The notes below the pieces were generated by a model, which was not told the DNA's origin, searched no databases, and worked only from the letters and a program-made list of their open reading frames with translations. DNA of 64,000 nt from Pseudomonadota bacterium. GTDB taxonomy: Bacteria > Pseudomonadota > Gammaproteobacteria > Steroidobacterales > Steroidobacteraceae. Below, one piece after another: positions 26,664 to 37,200 of this stretch (position 1 is the first letter of the stretch; each line of letters starts with the position of its first letter). The stretch lies in assembly GCA_023417315.1 (NCBI GenBank), contig JAEZFW010000056.1, forward strand, positions 124,001 through 188,000, read 5' to 3'. The position numbers were made by a program, and so were the translations under genes.

Positions 26664-27383
26664 TCAGAGAGCCTTTGGCGGTGCGAAAACGAGGAAGTAT
26701 TGGTAGGGCAGGAATGCCTTCTCGTCGACCTGTCGCCACCCCTGCTTCTCGATCTCCGCGATCACCTCATCTCGATCGAGTCGCACGTGTTGTTTCGCAT
26801 CGATCCTAAATCGATCGAATAGTGGATTCTGCTTTCGATAGAAGTCGATGATGACGAGCCGGCCATCGGGCTTCAGATCCTTTGCCATGGCATCGAGCAT
26901 TGGAGTGGGCCACTCGAAATGATGATAGGCGTCGAGCACGACTACGGCGTCACAGGATCGGTCCGGGAGTTTCGTATCCACGTACGTGCCGACGACGGGG
27001 ATCACATTGTCCAAGCCGCCCGCTTCGATCTTATCTTCGATGCTCTGCACGAATTCTTTCTGAGGATCCTCCGCGTAGACCTTTCCATTCGGGCCGACCG
27101 CTCGAGCAAGGTAGGACGTGAAGTACCCCGTACCAGCGCCGATCTCGCAGGCAACATCGCCGTGCTGCAGTCGAAGATGTTGAACGATCTGCTCGGGCTT
27201 CTGATATGTGTCGCGATCCTCGGCCTCGAAGATCTCCGTCGCCGCCTTGCGTCCTTCCTCGGTCGAGTACCGCTCGTTGATCCCCGGTGCGGCGCTCTCA
27301 GCCGCGATGACGCACGTGCACAGGAGCATTGCTGCGCCCGTTGATGTGCTGAGCGCAGCGAGCGCGGACAGTGACGCTTTCAT
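26664..27383 (-). CDS. Periplasmic class I SAM-dependent methyltransferase-like protein
   Basis: GGAGG precedes ATG 27383. The first ~28 residues form a signal peptide or lipoprotein leader (LSTSTGAAMLLCTCVIAAES). Then comes a methyltransferase fold: motif I ACEIGAGTGYFTSYLARAVG, acidic YAEDPQKEF, VLDAYHHFEWP and LKPDGRLVIIDFYRKQNP. An exported SAM-dependent enzyme is odd, because SAM is not expected in the periplasm, yet this leader type is frequent in the family. It is encoded opposite to the tandem secreted genes and ends beyond them. Confidence 0.85.
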   Translation of the reverse strand: MKASLSALAALSTSTGAAMLLCTCVIAAESAAPGINERYSTEEGRKAATEIFEAEDRDTYQKPEQIVQHLRLQHGDVACEIGAGTGYFTSYLARAVGPNGKVYAEDPQKEFVQSIEDKIEAGGLDNVIPVVGTYVDTKLPDRSCDAVVVLDAYHHFEWPTPMLDAMAKDLKPDGRLVIIDFYRKQNPLFDRFRIDAKQHVRLDRDEVIAEIEKQGWRQVDEKAFLPYQYFLVFAPPKAL

Positions 27384-27696
27384 GGCACGCCTCCGGTTTC
27401 ACTGGTCGTAACGAAGAAGACCGGCGCTTCTGTCCTTACCGTGCTCAGGAATACCCGGATGCGCTGCCTTGATCGACGCTTGTCGGAGCGGATGCTTCCG
27501 ATCGCAAGCGAGAAGACGCGTAAGCCGTTCGGCCGCACGGATGCGGTCTCGTGAGCTCGCGGATTAGATGTGGGGATTTGGCGGATAGGAAACGGAACGT
27601 CCCTCGCCATGCTGAGAATATACCGCATCTGGGGGGTTGCCGTAAGGCCCGGGCGTTGACGCAGCATCGCCGCTCCTTTTTCACGGGAGCTTTCGG
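27384..27696. other. Divergent intergenic region, no gene recognised
   Basis: These 313 bp lie between the divergent methyltransferase and glycosyltransferase genes. Short open frames on the minus strand lack ribosome sites and recognisable domains. It presumably holds both promoters; no copy of the 16-bp palindrome was found here. Confidence 0.4.
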
Positions 27697-28923
27697 ATGC
27701 GTGTGCTGCTTACCACCTTCGGATCGCGTGGCGATGTTCAGCCTGTGCTTGGCCTTGCCATTGCGTTGCGAGAACTCGGCGCTGATGCGCGCGTGTGTGC
27801 ACCTTCGGATCAGGAGTTCATCGAGTTGTTCGCCGCTGCCGGCGTGCCGCTCTTGCCCGCCTTCACGCAGGTGCGCAAGTGGCTCGCGGAGATCATGCCC
27901 AAGCGGGCGACGATTGATCTGCCGAAGCTTGCAGCGCAGGTGATGGCTGCACAGTACGAGGCGATCTCTGCGGCTGCCGAGAGTTTCGGTGCGGCAGGAT
28001 GCGATGCGATGGTGACGACAGGCCTCTTTTCTTCTGCGGCCGCTGCACGATGCGTCGCCGAGAAACGCGGCATGCGCTACCTGTACGCTGCCTACTGCCC
28101 GATCTATCTCCCGTCGCCTCATCAGCGGCCGTTCGAATATCGAAGTCACCCGCTGCCGCAAGATGTCACCGACAACGAGATACTCTGGGGGCGAGACGTT
28201 CAGATCATGAACGAGATCTTCGGCGTCGGACTCAATCCGTTACGTGCATCGATCGGACTGCCGAAGCTCGATAATGTGCGCGATCACGTTTACACCGATC
28301 GGCCGTGGCTCGCCGCGGATCCCTCTCTCGCGCCGTGGCAGCGCCCAGCCACGCTCGATGTCGTGCAGACTGGCGCGTGGATCCTGCAAGATGAGCGCCC
28401 GCTGCCAGATGCGTTGCTGGCTTTTCTCGACGCTGGCACACCTCCGGTCTATGTCGGTTTAGGAAGTCTTCCTGCGCCGAAAGACTTCGCGCGAATGACG
28501 ATCGCAGTCGTGCGAGCGCAAGGTCGTCGAGTCCTACTCTCGCGTGGATGGGCGGATCTTGCTCTGGTGGACGATCGCGAAGATTGCTTTCTAATCGGCG
28601 AGATCAATCAACAAGCGTTGTTCCCTCGAGTCGCTGCAGTGGTTCACCACGGTGGTGCCGGCACGACGCTGGCCGCCGCGCGCGCGGGCCGCCCGCAGGT
28701 AGTCGTGCCTCAATTCGGCGATCAGCCGTATTGGGCCAGCAGAGTCTGGGATTTGAGTATCGGTGCGGCGCACGATGGTTCGACGCCAACACATGATTCG
28801 TTAGCGGCTGCGCTCGAGACTGCTCTGAGTCGTGGTACCCGTGCGCGAGCGCGCGAAGTAGCAGGCACGATACTCGGCGACGGAGCGATGCGCGCAGCAA
28901 AACTGCTGCTCGGAGCAGCGTAA
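27697..28923 (+). CDS. Glycosyltransferase, GT1/GT28 type (UDP-sugar-dependent, sterol/antibiotic glucosyltransferase-like)
   Basis: This 408-residue GT-B protein opens with RVLLTTFGSRGDVQPVLGLA, the acceptor-domain signature of GT1/GT28 enzymes. It ends with the donor-binding VVHHGGAGTTLAAARAGRPQ and VPQFGDQPYWASRV. Enzymes of this type glucosylate small hydrophobic acceptors such as sterols, glycopeptide aglycones or carotenoids. GGGAG precedes ATG 27697 by 7 nt. It stands alone on the plus strand, convergent with the sorbosone dehydrogenase-like gene. The acceptor is unknown. Confidence 0.9.
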   Translation: MRVLLTTFGSRGDVQPVLGLAIALRELGADARVCAPSDQEFIELFAAAGVPLLPAFTQVRKWLAEIMPKRATIDLPKLAAQVMAAQYEAISAAAESFGAAGCDAMVTTGLFSSAAAARCVAEKRGMRYLYAAYCPIYLPSPHQRPFEYRSHPLPQDVTDNEILWGRDVQIMNEIFGVGLNPLRASIGLPKLDNVRDHVYTDRPWLAADPSLAPWQRPATLDVVQTGAWILQDERPLPDALLAFLDAGTPPVYVGLGSLPAPKDFARMTIAVVRAQGRRVLLSRGWADLALVDDREDCFLIGEINQQALFPRVAAVVHHGGAGTTLAAARAGRPQVVVPQFGDQPYWASRVWDLSIGAAHDGSTPTHDSLAAALETALSRGTRARAREVAGTILGDGAMRAAKLLLGAA

Positions 28924-28961
28924 CGGGCCAGAGCGTCGACGCCGAACAGATGAACGGTCGC

Positions 28962-30305
28962 TCACCCCGTTTGCGTCGGCGCAGCTGACTCCGATAGGGA
29001 TTCCGTCGTCGGTTGCGATTCGCGCGGCGTGACTCTCCAGATCGTATTCGACAAGTCATCGGCAACAATTAACGCGCCGCGCGGATCGACGGTCACACCG
29101 ACCGGTCGACCGCGCGCTTTGCCGCCCTCGCCGAGGAAGCCGGTCACGACATCGACGGGCTCGCCCGCAGGTTTACCGCCGCGGAAGGGTACGAACACGA
29201 CCTTGAATCCGACTGGATCGCTGCGATTCCAACTTCCATGTTGGCCTACGAACGCACCTTCGGCGAAGCGCTCTCCCATCACGGCGCTCGAGAATGCGAG
29301 GCCGAGTGCCGCGACGTGCGAGCCCAGTGCGTAATCGGGTGCAATTGCAGCGGCGACTTTCTCGGGCTTCTGCGGCTGCGCGCGCGGATCGACGGTCTGA
29401 CCCCAATAGCTGTAGGGCCAGCCGTAGAAAGCACCTTCACGCACCGACGTGAGATAGTCCGGCACTAGACCGGGCCCAATTTCGTCGCGCTCGTTCACGA
29501 CAGCCCACAACTGATCCGTCCCCGGCTGAATGGCGAGAGCCGTCGGGTTGCGAAGGCCGGTGGCATACTGCTTGTGCATGCCTGTCTGCGGATCGATCTG
29601 CCATATCATCGCGCGATCGACCTCGGCATCCATACCACGCTCTGTGATGTTGCTGTTCGATCCGATGCCTACATATAAGAAGCGACCGTCCGCGCTCGCC
29701 GTCATCGCCTTCGTCCAGTGATGATTGATCGCGGAAGGCAGCTCCGTCACAGATATCGGTGGGCCGCTTGCTCGCGTCTGCCCTTCTTCATAGTCGAAGC
29801 GCACCAGCTCGTCTTGATTCGCGACATAAAGTGCATTGCCTATCAGCGCCAGACCGTACGGCGCATTCAGGTTTTCGGCGAATACCTCGCGTGTTTCGTA
29901 CGTCCCGTCGCCATCCGCATCGCGCAGTAGCGTCAAGCGATTGCCACCTTTTACATCGCTCTTACCCAGACTCTTGATGTAGCCGGCGATGATATCTTTC
30001 GGTCGCAGTGCCGGTGCGTTGCCGCCCGAGCCTTCTGCAATCAAGATGTCGCCGTTGGGAAGAACCAATGTTTGACGCGGAATCATCAGATCGGTGGCGA
30101 TCGCCTGGATCTCGTATCCTTCCGGAACCAACGGACGAGCATCGCCCCACGACGCCGGCCTCGAGATCTTCATACTGGGAAGTAGTCCGCGTTGTGGTTC
30201 GGGGAGCTCCGGATTCGCGCCATACTGCTCGGGCGTAGGCTCGGCGCCACATCCGCATAACACCAACGCGATCGTACTCGTGATCAGAATCGCTGCACGC
30301 ATCAT
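28962..30305 (-). CDS. Sorbosone/glucose dehydrogenase-like beta-propeller lipoprotein
   Basis: The start ATG 30305 overlaps the upstream stop (ATGA) and has GAGGTG at 2-4 nt, with ATG 30302 as the alternative. The ~447-residue product has a lipobox (IALVLCGC). It continues as a six-bladed propeller of the soluble PQQ-dependent glucose dehydrogenase/L-sorbosone dehydrogenase family: LPNGDILIAEGSGGN, LRDADGDGTYETR, NAPYGLAL, GLRNPTALAIQPG, GQHGSWNRSDPVGFKVVFV. PQQ-linked oxidation of a sugar-like substrate in the periplasm is the usual assignment, though many members are untested. It is co-transcribed with the DUF2231 gene. Confidence 0.88.
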   Translation of the reverse strand: MMRAAILITSTIALVLCGCGAEPTPEQYGANPELPEPQRGLLPSMKISRPASWGDARPLVPEGYEIQAIATDLMIPRQTLVLPNGDILIAEGSGGNAPALRPKDIIAGYIKSLGKSDVKGGNRLTLLRDADGDGTYETREVFAENLNAPYGLALIGNALYVANQDELVRFDYEEGQTRASGPPISVTELPSAINHHWTKAMTASADGRFLYVGIGSNSNITERGMDAEVDRAMIWQIDPQTGMHKQYATGLRNPTALAIQPGTDQLWAVVNERDEIGPGLVPDYLTSVREGAFYGWPYSYWGQTVDPRAQPQKPEKVAAAIAPDYALGSHVAALGLAFSSAVMGERFAEGAFVGQHGSWNRSDPVGFKVVFVPFRGGKPAGEPVDVVTGFLGEGGKARGRPVGVTVDPRGALIVADDLSNTIWRVTPRESQPTTESLSESAAPTQTG

Positions 30306-30733
30306 GGCACCTCGTTGGTCCGAACCCCGGAGTAACCGATCCAAGCCGCTACAAGCGCGAGGATCGTGACGATCACAGATAGATAAAGACCGGCAGGCAT
30401 CGTGGCCCAAGCATCCTTTCCATGAACCAACGCATTGATCAACCCGAGGACCCACATGACGAGCAGCGCGAGGAAGTACATGACTGCGCGTCCTCGGCGT
30501 GCTCCTCGACTGCGAACGACATCGACGATCGCCCAAATCAGAGCGAACGCTCCCATCAGCAATCCTCCGGCGATGAGCCACGCAGCGAAGTTGATCCATT
30601 GCACGTGGTAGCCGGACCCGTACGCGAGATCACTCAGCAGCGCGCCCAGGAACAGCGGAAGCGGGAACGCGAGAAAGATCGCGTGCAGTGGATGGAGCGG
30701 TCGCAAGAGAACCGGGGCAGGCGAGGTAGCCAC
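30302..30733 (-). CDS. DUF2231-type membrane protein
   Basis: GTG 30733 has AAGGAG 6 nt upstream and gives 143 residues; the longer frame from 30775 lacks a ribosome site. Four hydrophobic segments are visible (about 20-40, 50-75, 88-108, 115-135). The N-terminal HPLHAIFLAFPLPLFLGALL is characteristic of DUF2231 membrane proteins. Such proteins are often encoded with sorbosone dehydrogenase-like enzymes, as here, and may link periplasmic oxidation to the membrane. The stop overlaps the next start by 4 bp. Confidence 0.8.
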   Translation of the reverse strand: MATSPAPVLLRPLHPLHAIFLAFPLPLFLGALLSDLAYGSGYHVQWINFAAWLIAGGLLMGAFALIWAIVDVVRSRGARRGRAVMYFLALLVMWVLGLINALVHGKDAWATMPAGLYLSVIVTILALVAAWIGYSGVRTNEVP

Positions 30734-31089
30734 GTCGTCTCCTTTCGATTGTGAACAGGCAGCCGCATTGGGCACGCGTCGCGGCGGTATTCGATTACGT
30801 GAGCCTCCGGGCCGAGGTCATTGCAGAAACGTTCAAGACGGCGAGTGGTTCGATTCTGAGTGCGATACCGCACGCTTCATCGGGCATGATCCGTGTAATG
30901 CCCACAAAGAAGCGGTGCTGAGTCTCTCGCTCCCAGCTCGGCGAATTTGCCGCGTGGAGGGAACACCCACGCGCCGGCATCAGTAGTCATTGCAGGCAAA
31001 CAGAGCCGCTCGGAAGCACAGGTCGTTCGTTCAGAAGCAACGGGCAACATTTTCGCGGTGGCGCTCGGCGGAATGAGGAGGTCAGAAGA
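30734..31089. other. Divergent intergenic region, no gene recognised
   Basis: These 356 bp lie between the divergent DUF2231 and porin genes. Open frames here lack domain signatures. A GGAAC at 30959-30963 has CAGT 16 bp later, a poor ECF-type match that is not called. Confidence 0.4.
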
Positions 31090-32070
31090 ATGCGTGCGCG
31101 ATTTGCGATCGTCGATCGGCTCGGGACGCTAATCCTCGCTCTTGGCCTCGTCGTGCTCACCACTGGGGTCAGTGCGGAGGAGCTCGAGGTCTATGGCAGG
31201 GTCAATGTCACCGTGCAGAGTTCCGACGAAGCGGTAGAGGACCAGACTGAATTCAAGAACAACGCCTCTCGCGTCGGCGTCAAAGGCGAGCTGCCGTTGG
31301 ATGGCGGACTCAAGGCGATTTATCAGTTGGAGTTCGGCGTCGACATCGATGGCGACTCCGAAGACGATGATCACATCACGCCTCGCAACCAATTCGTCGG
31401 GCTCACTGGCGGCTTCGGCACGATTAAACTGGGTCGCCACGACACTGCTCTGAAAGAAGCGCAGGGGGATTTCGACCTGTTCAACGATCTCGAGGGCGAT
31501 ATCACGAGCACGTTCAACGGCGAGAACCGACTGACCGATTACATCGCATACATCACGCCCACCTTTGCGGAGGCATTCAGCGCAACGGTGAACTTCTTCC
31601 CCGGCGAGGATGCTGCTGCTGGGGAAGATGGCGTAGGCGATCGGACCTCTGTGTCGCTCGTTTATGAGACGGATGTCATCTATGCCGCGGTCGCTCAAGA
31701 TTTCGATGTGGATGGCGAGGGCGTCGACACGACGCGCCTCGTCGGCGGCTATACGTTCGGTCCCGCACAGCTGATGCTGCTGTACCAGATGACGGATGCA
31801 GGCTCGATCGACGAAGACGGGTTCGGTGTATCGCTGGCCTACACGTTCGGTAAGAACGTCGCGAAGCTGCAGTACCTGACTGCAGACATCTGGCGAATAG
31901 ATTCGCAGACGGATCCTATCGACAATCTGCTGGAGTCCCAGCTATCGGTCGGGCTCGATCACAAGCTCGGAGAGTCCACCCAAGTCTTCGCGTTCTACAC
32001 GACCGGCGATATCGGCGGCACCAGCGAAAGCAACAACTACGCCGCGCTCGGCATCGAGCATAGATTCTGA
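31090..32070 (+). CDS. Outer-membrane porin (general trimeric type)
   Basis: This 326-residue protein starts after GAGGAGG and has a signal peptide ending at VSA (residues ~28). The first strand ELEVYGRVNVTVQSS, the SRVGVKGELPLDGGLKAIYQLE block and the GGFGTIKLGRHDT loop are typical of 16-stranded porins of the Neisseria/Burkholderia kind. The C-terminus ends in Phe (GIEHRF). The sequence is strongly acidic, suggesting cation preference or basic partner loops. It forms a passive channel in the outer membrane. Confidence 0.94.
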   Translation: MRARFAIVDRLGTLILALGLVVLTTGVSAEELEVYGRVNVTVQSSDEAVEDQTEFKNNASRVGVKGELPLDGGLKAIYQLEFGVDIDGDSEDDDHITPRNQFVGLTGGFGTIKLGRHDTALKEAQGDFDLFNDLEGDITSTFNGENRLTDYIAYITPTFAEAFSATVNFFPGEDAAAGEDGVGDRTSVSLVYETDVIYAAVAQDFDVDGEGVDTTRLVGGYTFGPAQLMLLYQMTDAGSIDEDGFGVSLAYTFGKNVAKLQYLTADIWRIDSQTDPIDNLLESQLSVGLDHKLGESTQVFAFYTTGDIGGTSESNNYAALGIEHRF

Positions 32071-32200
32071 TGCTTCAGATGAACGAGGTGCCTTCATTGC
32101 CGTCTGCTCGGCCTGGGGCCGCAACGACAAAGTGCCGTTCTATACATCCTTCCTCGCTGACGGCACCGCGCAAGCTCGTTGAGCAGCCTGCCGATGTGAG

Positions 32201-32848
32201 CTACGCCTGCTTCGTCAGCACCACGTGCATCGCATGCTCGGAGGCAACGTGCTGGGTGCAAGTGAAGCCCGCGGCATCGAGATCGATCCCAGCAAGGAGC
32301 GCTTCGCCGTGGCCGAGCAGTGTCGGCGAGATGACCAGATGCATCTCATCGATCAGCCTCGCTTCGAGGTATTGCCGTACTGTTGAAACGCCACCGCCGA
32401 TACGGATGTCCTTTCCGCGTGCAGCGTCCTTCGCTCGAGCGAGTGCCTCATGGATGCCGCCCGTAACGAAATGGAAGGTCGTATCGCCTGCCATTGCGAC
32501 CGGCGCTCGCGCGTGATGCGTGAGCACGAACACTGGAACGTGATAAGGCGGATTGTCACCCCACCAGCCTTTCCATGACTCGTCCACCCATGCGCCACGG
32601 GTCGGAGCGAACATATTGCGGCCCATGATCCAGGCCCCGATGTTGTCGAAACTTCGCCTTGCGAAATCCTCGTCGATGCCCTCGTCCCCTCCGGGATTGT
32701 TGAGCATCTGCTGAAACGTCCGCGTGTGGAACATCCAATGATGAAGCCGTTCTCCGCCGACTCCGAGAGGCGCTTGCAAGCTTTGGTTCGGTCCAGCGCC
32801 GAACCCATCGATCGAGATAGCGAACGCAAGTACTTTGATCTTGGACAC
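32201..32848 (-). CDS. Dihydrofolate reductase-like (RibD C-terminal) protein
   Basis: GTG 32848 starts SKIKVLAFAISIDGFGAGP, the first strand of the RibD-C/DHFR fold, giving 215 residues. The much longer open frame upstream is out of character. Later family features are RSFDNIGAWIMGRNMF, VFVLTHHAR, IRIGGGVSTVRQYLEARLIDE and LVISPTLLGHGEALL. These proteins bind NADPH and reduce unknown, possibly pterin-like substrates; they do not supply true DHFR function. It is encoded convergently with the porin and divergently from the RND adaptor. Confidence 0.88.
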   Translation of the reverse strand: MSKIKVLAFAISIDGFGAGPNQSLQAPLGVGGERLHHWMFHTRTFQQMLNNPGGDEGIDEDFARRSFDNIGAWIMGRNMFAPTRGAWVDESWKGWWGDNPPYHVPVFVLTHHARAPVAMAGDTTFHFVTGGIHEALARAKDAARGKDIRIGGGVSTVRQYLEARLIDEMHLVISPTLLGHGEALLAGIDLDAAGFTCTQHVASEHAMHVVLTKQA

Positions 32849-33119
32849 GTGAGAACCCCGCTGTTTGCTTGGCGCATTGTAAAGACGAGCCGCGCGCTTC
32901 CGAACCGACATCACCGTGCGTTCCTTAGACTTGACGCGGTGGGGAAGGGTCGCTCTGAAAAAGATGCGCACTCGTCTCGAGTGGGCATCGCGTTTCGTGT
33001 ATCGCGGTGCAATGATGGAAACCTGCCGGGTCCGCGTGAGTCCAACTGTGCTCCAACACATGGGTCGAGTCGGTGATCTCCGGATCGTACCGAGCCTGCA
33101 CCGGATCAGGAGGTCCGAC

Positions 33120-34217
33120 TTGCGACATATATATGAGTGCTGCGGAACGGTCGTTTTCGTGACGGTGCTGCTGTTATGCAGCCCGACCGCTCGAGCCGAA
33201 AGCGCGGCAGCACCCGTTGCGGTCATCGTGCCCAAGCAGATCGTCATCACCGAGGAGCTCACCCTGACAGGTACGATCACTGCTGAGCGTCGCGCGCGGT
33301 TGTCGCCGCGCGTCGATGGTCTCGTCAAACGTTTGCGGGTGGACGCGGGTGATCGGGTCAAGGCCGGACAAGCGCTCATCGAGCTGGACGCGGATCTGGC
33401 GAGGCACGCGTTGCAGGCGGCGGAGGCGGAGCTCGCGCAGGCACAGGCAAGACTTGCGGAGGCAGAACGTCTCGTCACGGAAGCGCGACGGCTCGTCGGT
33501 GAGCGTCATCTGCCGCAAACCGAGCTCGAGCGGCGCGAATCCGAGTTGCAGCTCGCGCGCGCTGCGCGACAGGCCGCGCAAGCTGCGCGCGAGCAGCAAG
33601 CGGAGCTCGTGAGTCGCCACGTGCTGCCGGCGCCGTTCGCTGGTGTCGTCGCAAATCGCTACACCGACGTGGGTGAATGGGTCACGCGCGGCACTGAAGT
33701 CATCGATTTGGTGGCCACGGATCGCCTTCGTTTGGATGTGCAGGCACCTCAGGAATATTTCGCGCAGATCGCCGAGGATTCCCCGGTGAAAATACGTGCG
33801 CATGCGCGCACCGATCGCACGCTCACCGGCCGCATCAGCGCGCTCGTGCCTATCGGCAGCCAGGACGCGCGTACCTTCCTCGTTCGCATCTTGATCGAGG
33901 ATCCGAAGCACAGACTGCTGCCCGGCGCCTCCGCCACTGCGGAAATCGATCTGCACGGGTCGACACCCGCGTTTGCCGTTCCTCGCGACGCACTGTTGCG
34001 TTATCCCGATGGCACGCACAGCTTGTATGTAGTCGTGGAGGAGGGCGGACAACTCGTCGTACGGGAGCGCCGCGTGCGTATCGGTCGTGGAGCACAACAG
34101 GTCGAAGTACTCGAAGGGCTCAATGCCGGTGAGCGCGTCGTGATCCGCGGCAACGAGACGTTGCGTGACGGACAGCCGGTCGAGATCACGGGCCCGCGCA
34201 GCCGGGCGACGAGCTAA
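33120..34217 (+). CDS. RND efflux periplasmic adaptor (membrane fusion protein)
   Basis: TTG 33120 is chosen because AGGAGG stands exactly 6 nt upstream and the product then begins with a clean signal peptide (YECCGTVVFVTVLLLCSP, cleavage after ARA). Upstream in-frame ATGs lack ribosome sites. The 365-residue protein has a split lipoyl domain (LSPRVDGLVKRLRVDAGDRV and LPAPFAGVVANRYTDVGEWV) around a coiled-coil hairpin rich in Ala, Glu, Arg and Gln. A beta-barrel and membrane-proximal domain follow. It would bridge the RND pump at 34243 to an outer-membrane channel, which is not encoded here. Confidence 0.92.
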   Translation: MRHIYECCGTVVFVTVLLLCSPTARAESAAAPVAVIVPKQIVITEELTLTGTITAERRARLSPRVDGLVKRLRVDAGDRVKAGQALIELDADLARHALQAAEAELAQAQARLAEAERLVTEARRLVGERHLPQTELERRESELQLARAARQAAQAAREQQAELVSRHVLPAPFAGVVANRYTDVGEWVTRGTEVIDLVATDRLRLDVQAPQEYFAQIAEDSPVKIRAHARTDRTLTGRISALVPIGSQDARTFLVRILIEDPKHRLLPGASATAEIDLHGSTPAFAVPRDALLRYPDGTHSLYVVVEEGGQLVVRERRVRIGRGAQQVEVLEGLNAGERVVIRGNETLRDGQPVEITGPRSRATS

Positions 34218-34242
34218 TCGTGTTCGATGTGAGCGCCTGATC

Positions 34243-37200
34243 GTGTTCGAGAACATCATTCGCCGCGGTACGCTGCTCACGGTCGGCATTCTCGTCTTCT
34301 GCGTGCTCGGGATCGTCGCCGCGCTGCGTGCTCCCGTTCAGATGATTCCCGATCTCGAGGTGCGCACGATCTCCGTGCATACCAGTTGGCCTGGCGCGAC
34401 CCCGCAGGATGTCGAGCAGGAGATCTTGATCGAGCAGGAACGCTACTTGCGCGCGCTACCGAACCTCGAGCGCATGGTGTCCATCGCGCAGACTGGTACC
34501 GGACGCATCGAGCTCGAGTTTCCGTTCGGTGTCGACATCAATGAAGCATTGATTCGCGTCAACAACGCATTGAGCCAAGTGCCGTTCTATCCCGAGAACG
34601 TCGATGAGCCGCGCTTATATACGAGCTCGTTTTCGGAGAACGCGTTCATGTACTTCCGGCTGACGGGGCGCGGCGGCAATCCGTTGCAGCTCGATCTCAA
34701 CGTGATGCGCGACTTCGTCGAAGATCATGTGCGGCCTCGCCTCGAGCGCGTACCTGGCGTGTCCGAAGTCGGGCTCGGGGGTGGCGTTTCGCGGCAGGTG
34801 AGGATTCATGTCAATCCAGCGCTGCTCGCAGAGCGGGGTATCACGCTCGCGCAAGTGCGCAATGCAATCCGCGAGCGCAATCGCGACAGCTCGGGCGGCG
34901 ACATCGAGGGTGGCAAGCGCCGCTACCTCGTCCGAACGATCGGGCGCTTCGATGATGCCGCCGATGTCGAAGAGCTGATCTTGAGCCGTGAGGGCGATGC
35001 GATCGTGCGATTGCGCGATGTGGCGAGCGTGGAGATCAGCCACGCGGAGCTGCGCGGTCAGGCGTACTCGGCCGGTCAGCCGACGCTCAGCTTGTCGATC
35101 CGTCGCGAACCTGGTTCGAACGTGATCGCAATCAAAGAGGCCATCTTACCCGTCGTCGATGAGCTGAATCGCAATCTGCTGGTTCGCAACGGGCTCGAGA
35201 TGCAATTGATCAGCGACGACGTGCGCTACGTGCAAGCTTCCGTGCGTAATGTGCTGCAGAACTTGGCGCTCGGAGCGCTGCTCGCGACCCTCGTCATCTA
35301 CCTGTTCCTGCGCTCAGGCGGCGCGACCTTGACTGCGGTGCTCGGCATTCCGGTGTGTACGCTTGCGGCGTTCCTGGGGCTGCTCATGATGGGCCGCACG
35401 ATCAACGTCATCTCACTGGCCGGTGTGGCGTTTGCGATCGGCATGACGGTCGACAATACGATCGTCGTGCTCGAAAGCATCGAGCAGGCGCGACGTCGCG
35501 GACTGTCGCGGTTCGAGGCAGCGGTGCAAGGCGTGCGCGAGGTATGGCCTGCCGTGCTCGCCTCGACATTGACGACCATCCTCGTGTTCGCGCCGATCAT
35601 GTTCATCCAGGAGGAAGCAGGGCAGCTCTACTCCGATGTTGCGATCGCGATATCGGCATCGATTCTCGCGTCGATGCTGGTGGCGATCACGCTCGTGCCG
35701 TCTGCGAGCTCACGACTCGGATTCGGCGGCAAGACGCATGAGGTGCCGAGCGATGAACGGATGCGCTCGCGCATCCTAGATTGGGTCGATCGATTGACCG
35801 CAACGAAGCAGCGCCGCTACGCGTGCATGGGAGCGACGATCGCCGCAACCGCCGCCATCGTGCTGTTGCTGACCCCGCCAGCGGAATATCTCCCCGAAGG
35901 CGAAGAGCCGAAGATCTTCGCGAACATGATCGCGCCGCCCGGCTACAACCTCACGGAGATGATGAAGATTGCCGCAGAACTGAATCAGGAGCTCACGCCC
36001 TTGCTGGAGGATGATCCCGAGCGCTTCCATCGCGGTGAGTCGCGGTTTCCTGCTCTGACGACGTTGAGTCTGCAGGTCTCTCCTCAGCGCATCAACATCA
36101 TGGCCGAGCCGAAGCGTGCAAGTGACATTCAGGCGCTGATCGATGCTGTGAACGCGCGGTTTCGCGAAGTGCCCGGAATGCGTGCATTCACCTCGCGCGG
36201 CTCGATCATCTCGAGCAACGACGGAGGTACGCGCAGCGTCAATCTAGACATCTCAGGTGTCGATCTCGGAACGCTCTACAGTGTCGCGGATGCGGCGTAT
36301 CGGCGCGCCCAGCAACTGTTCGACGATCCGCAGATCAATTCGGATCCTTCGTCGCTGTCCTTGGATCAGCCGCTCATCGAGATCCGACCGCGCTGGAATC
36401 GTCTTGCAGAGCTCGGGTTCACCGGTGCGGATTTCGGTTTTGCCGTTGCCGCGCTCAGCGATGGCGCATTCGTCGACGAGTTCTTCCTCGGCGATGACAA
36501 GATCGATATCTACTTGTACAGCGCTGCTGGCTCGGACCAACAGCTGGACACTCTGCGTCGGCTACCGATCGCGACTCCGAGTGGTGCCGTTGCGCCGCTC
36601 GAATCGCTCGCGGACGTGGTGGAGACCGTCGACAGCGACATCGTGCGGCGCGTCGACGGCCGGCGCACCGTGACGCTCAATATCATTCCCCCGCGATCGA
36701 TTGCGCTCGAGACCGCCGTCAACACTGTGAACGAGGCGCTGATTCCGGCGCTGCGCGCCGACGGCTCGGCACCCGCGGACGTCAATCTCGATGTGTCGGG
36801 CGCCGCGGATCAGCTCGATGCGACGCGAGCTTCGCTCGCAGGTAATTTCGCAATCGCCGTGGTGCTCAGCTATCTGCTGCTCGTCGCGATCTTCACGCAT
36901 TGGGGCTATCCTCTCTTGATCATGGCGACGATTCCGATGGGACTTGCCGGAGGGATCCTCGGCCTCGCCATGATCAACGGGCTCGGCTCGCTTTTCTCGC
37001 TGGTCGGGCTTGGCTCGCTGCATCTCGCGTTCGACATGATCACGATGCTCGGCTTCCTGATCTTGCTCGGCATCGTCGTCAACAATCCCATCCTGATCGT
37101 CGAGCGTGCGCGCTACAACCTGGCGCAGCCGGGCATCGGGCCTGTGGAAGCTGTACGTGAGGCGGTCGCATCCCGCTTGCGCCCGATTCTCATGACGACG

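Noticed and set aside
27380..27667. 95-residue minus-strand open frame between methyltransferase and glycosyltransferase genes
   Set aside because: No ribosome site or domain, and it overlaps the start of the methyltransferase gene's control region.
30959..30983. GGAAC-N16-CAGT before the porin gene as an ECF promoter
   Set aside because: The -10 element deviates too far and the distance to the porin start is more than 100 bp; chance is a sufficient explanation.
32849..33478. N-terminal extension of the DHFR-like protein upstream of GTG 32848
   Set aside because: The DHFR/RibD fold starts at SKIKVLAFAISIDG; the upstream frame is Ser/Arg-rich, without homology, and overlaps the divergent RND adaptor gene.
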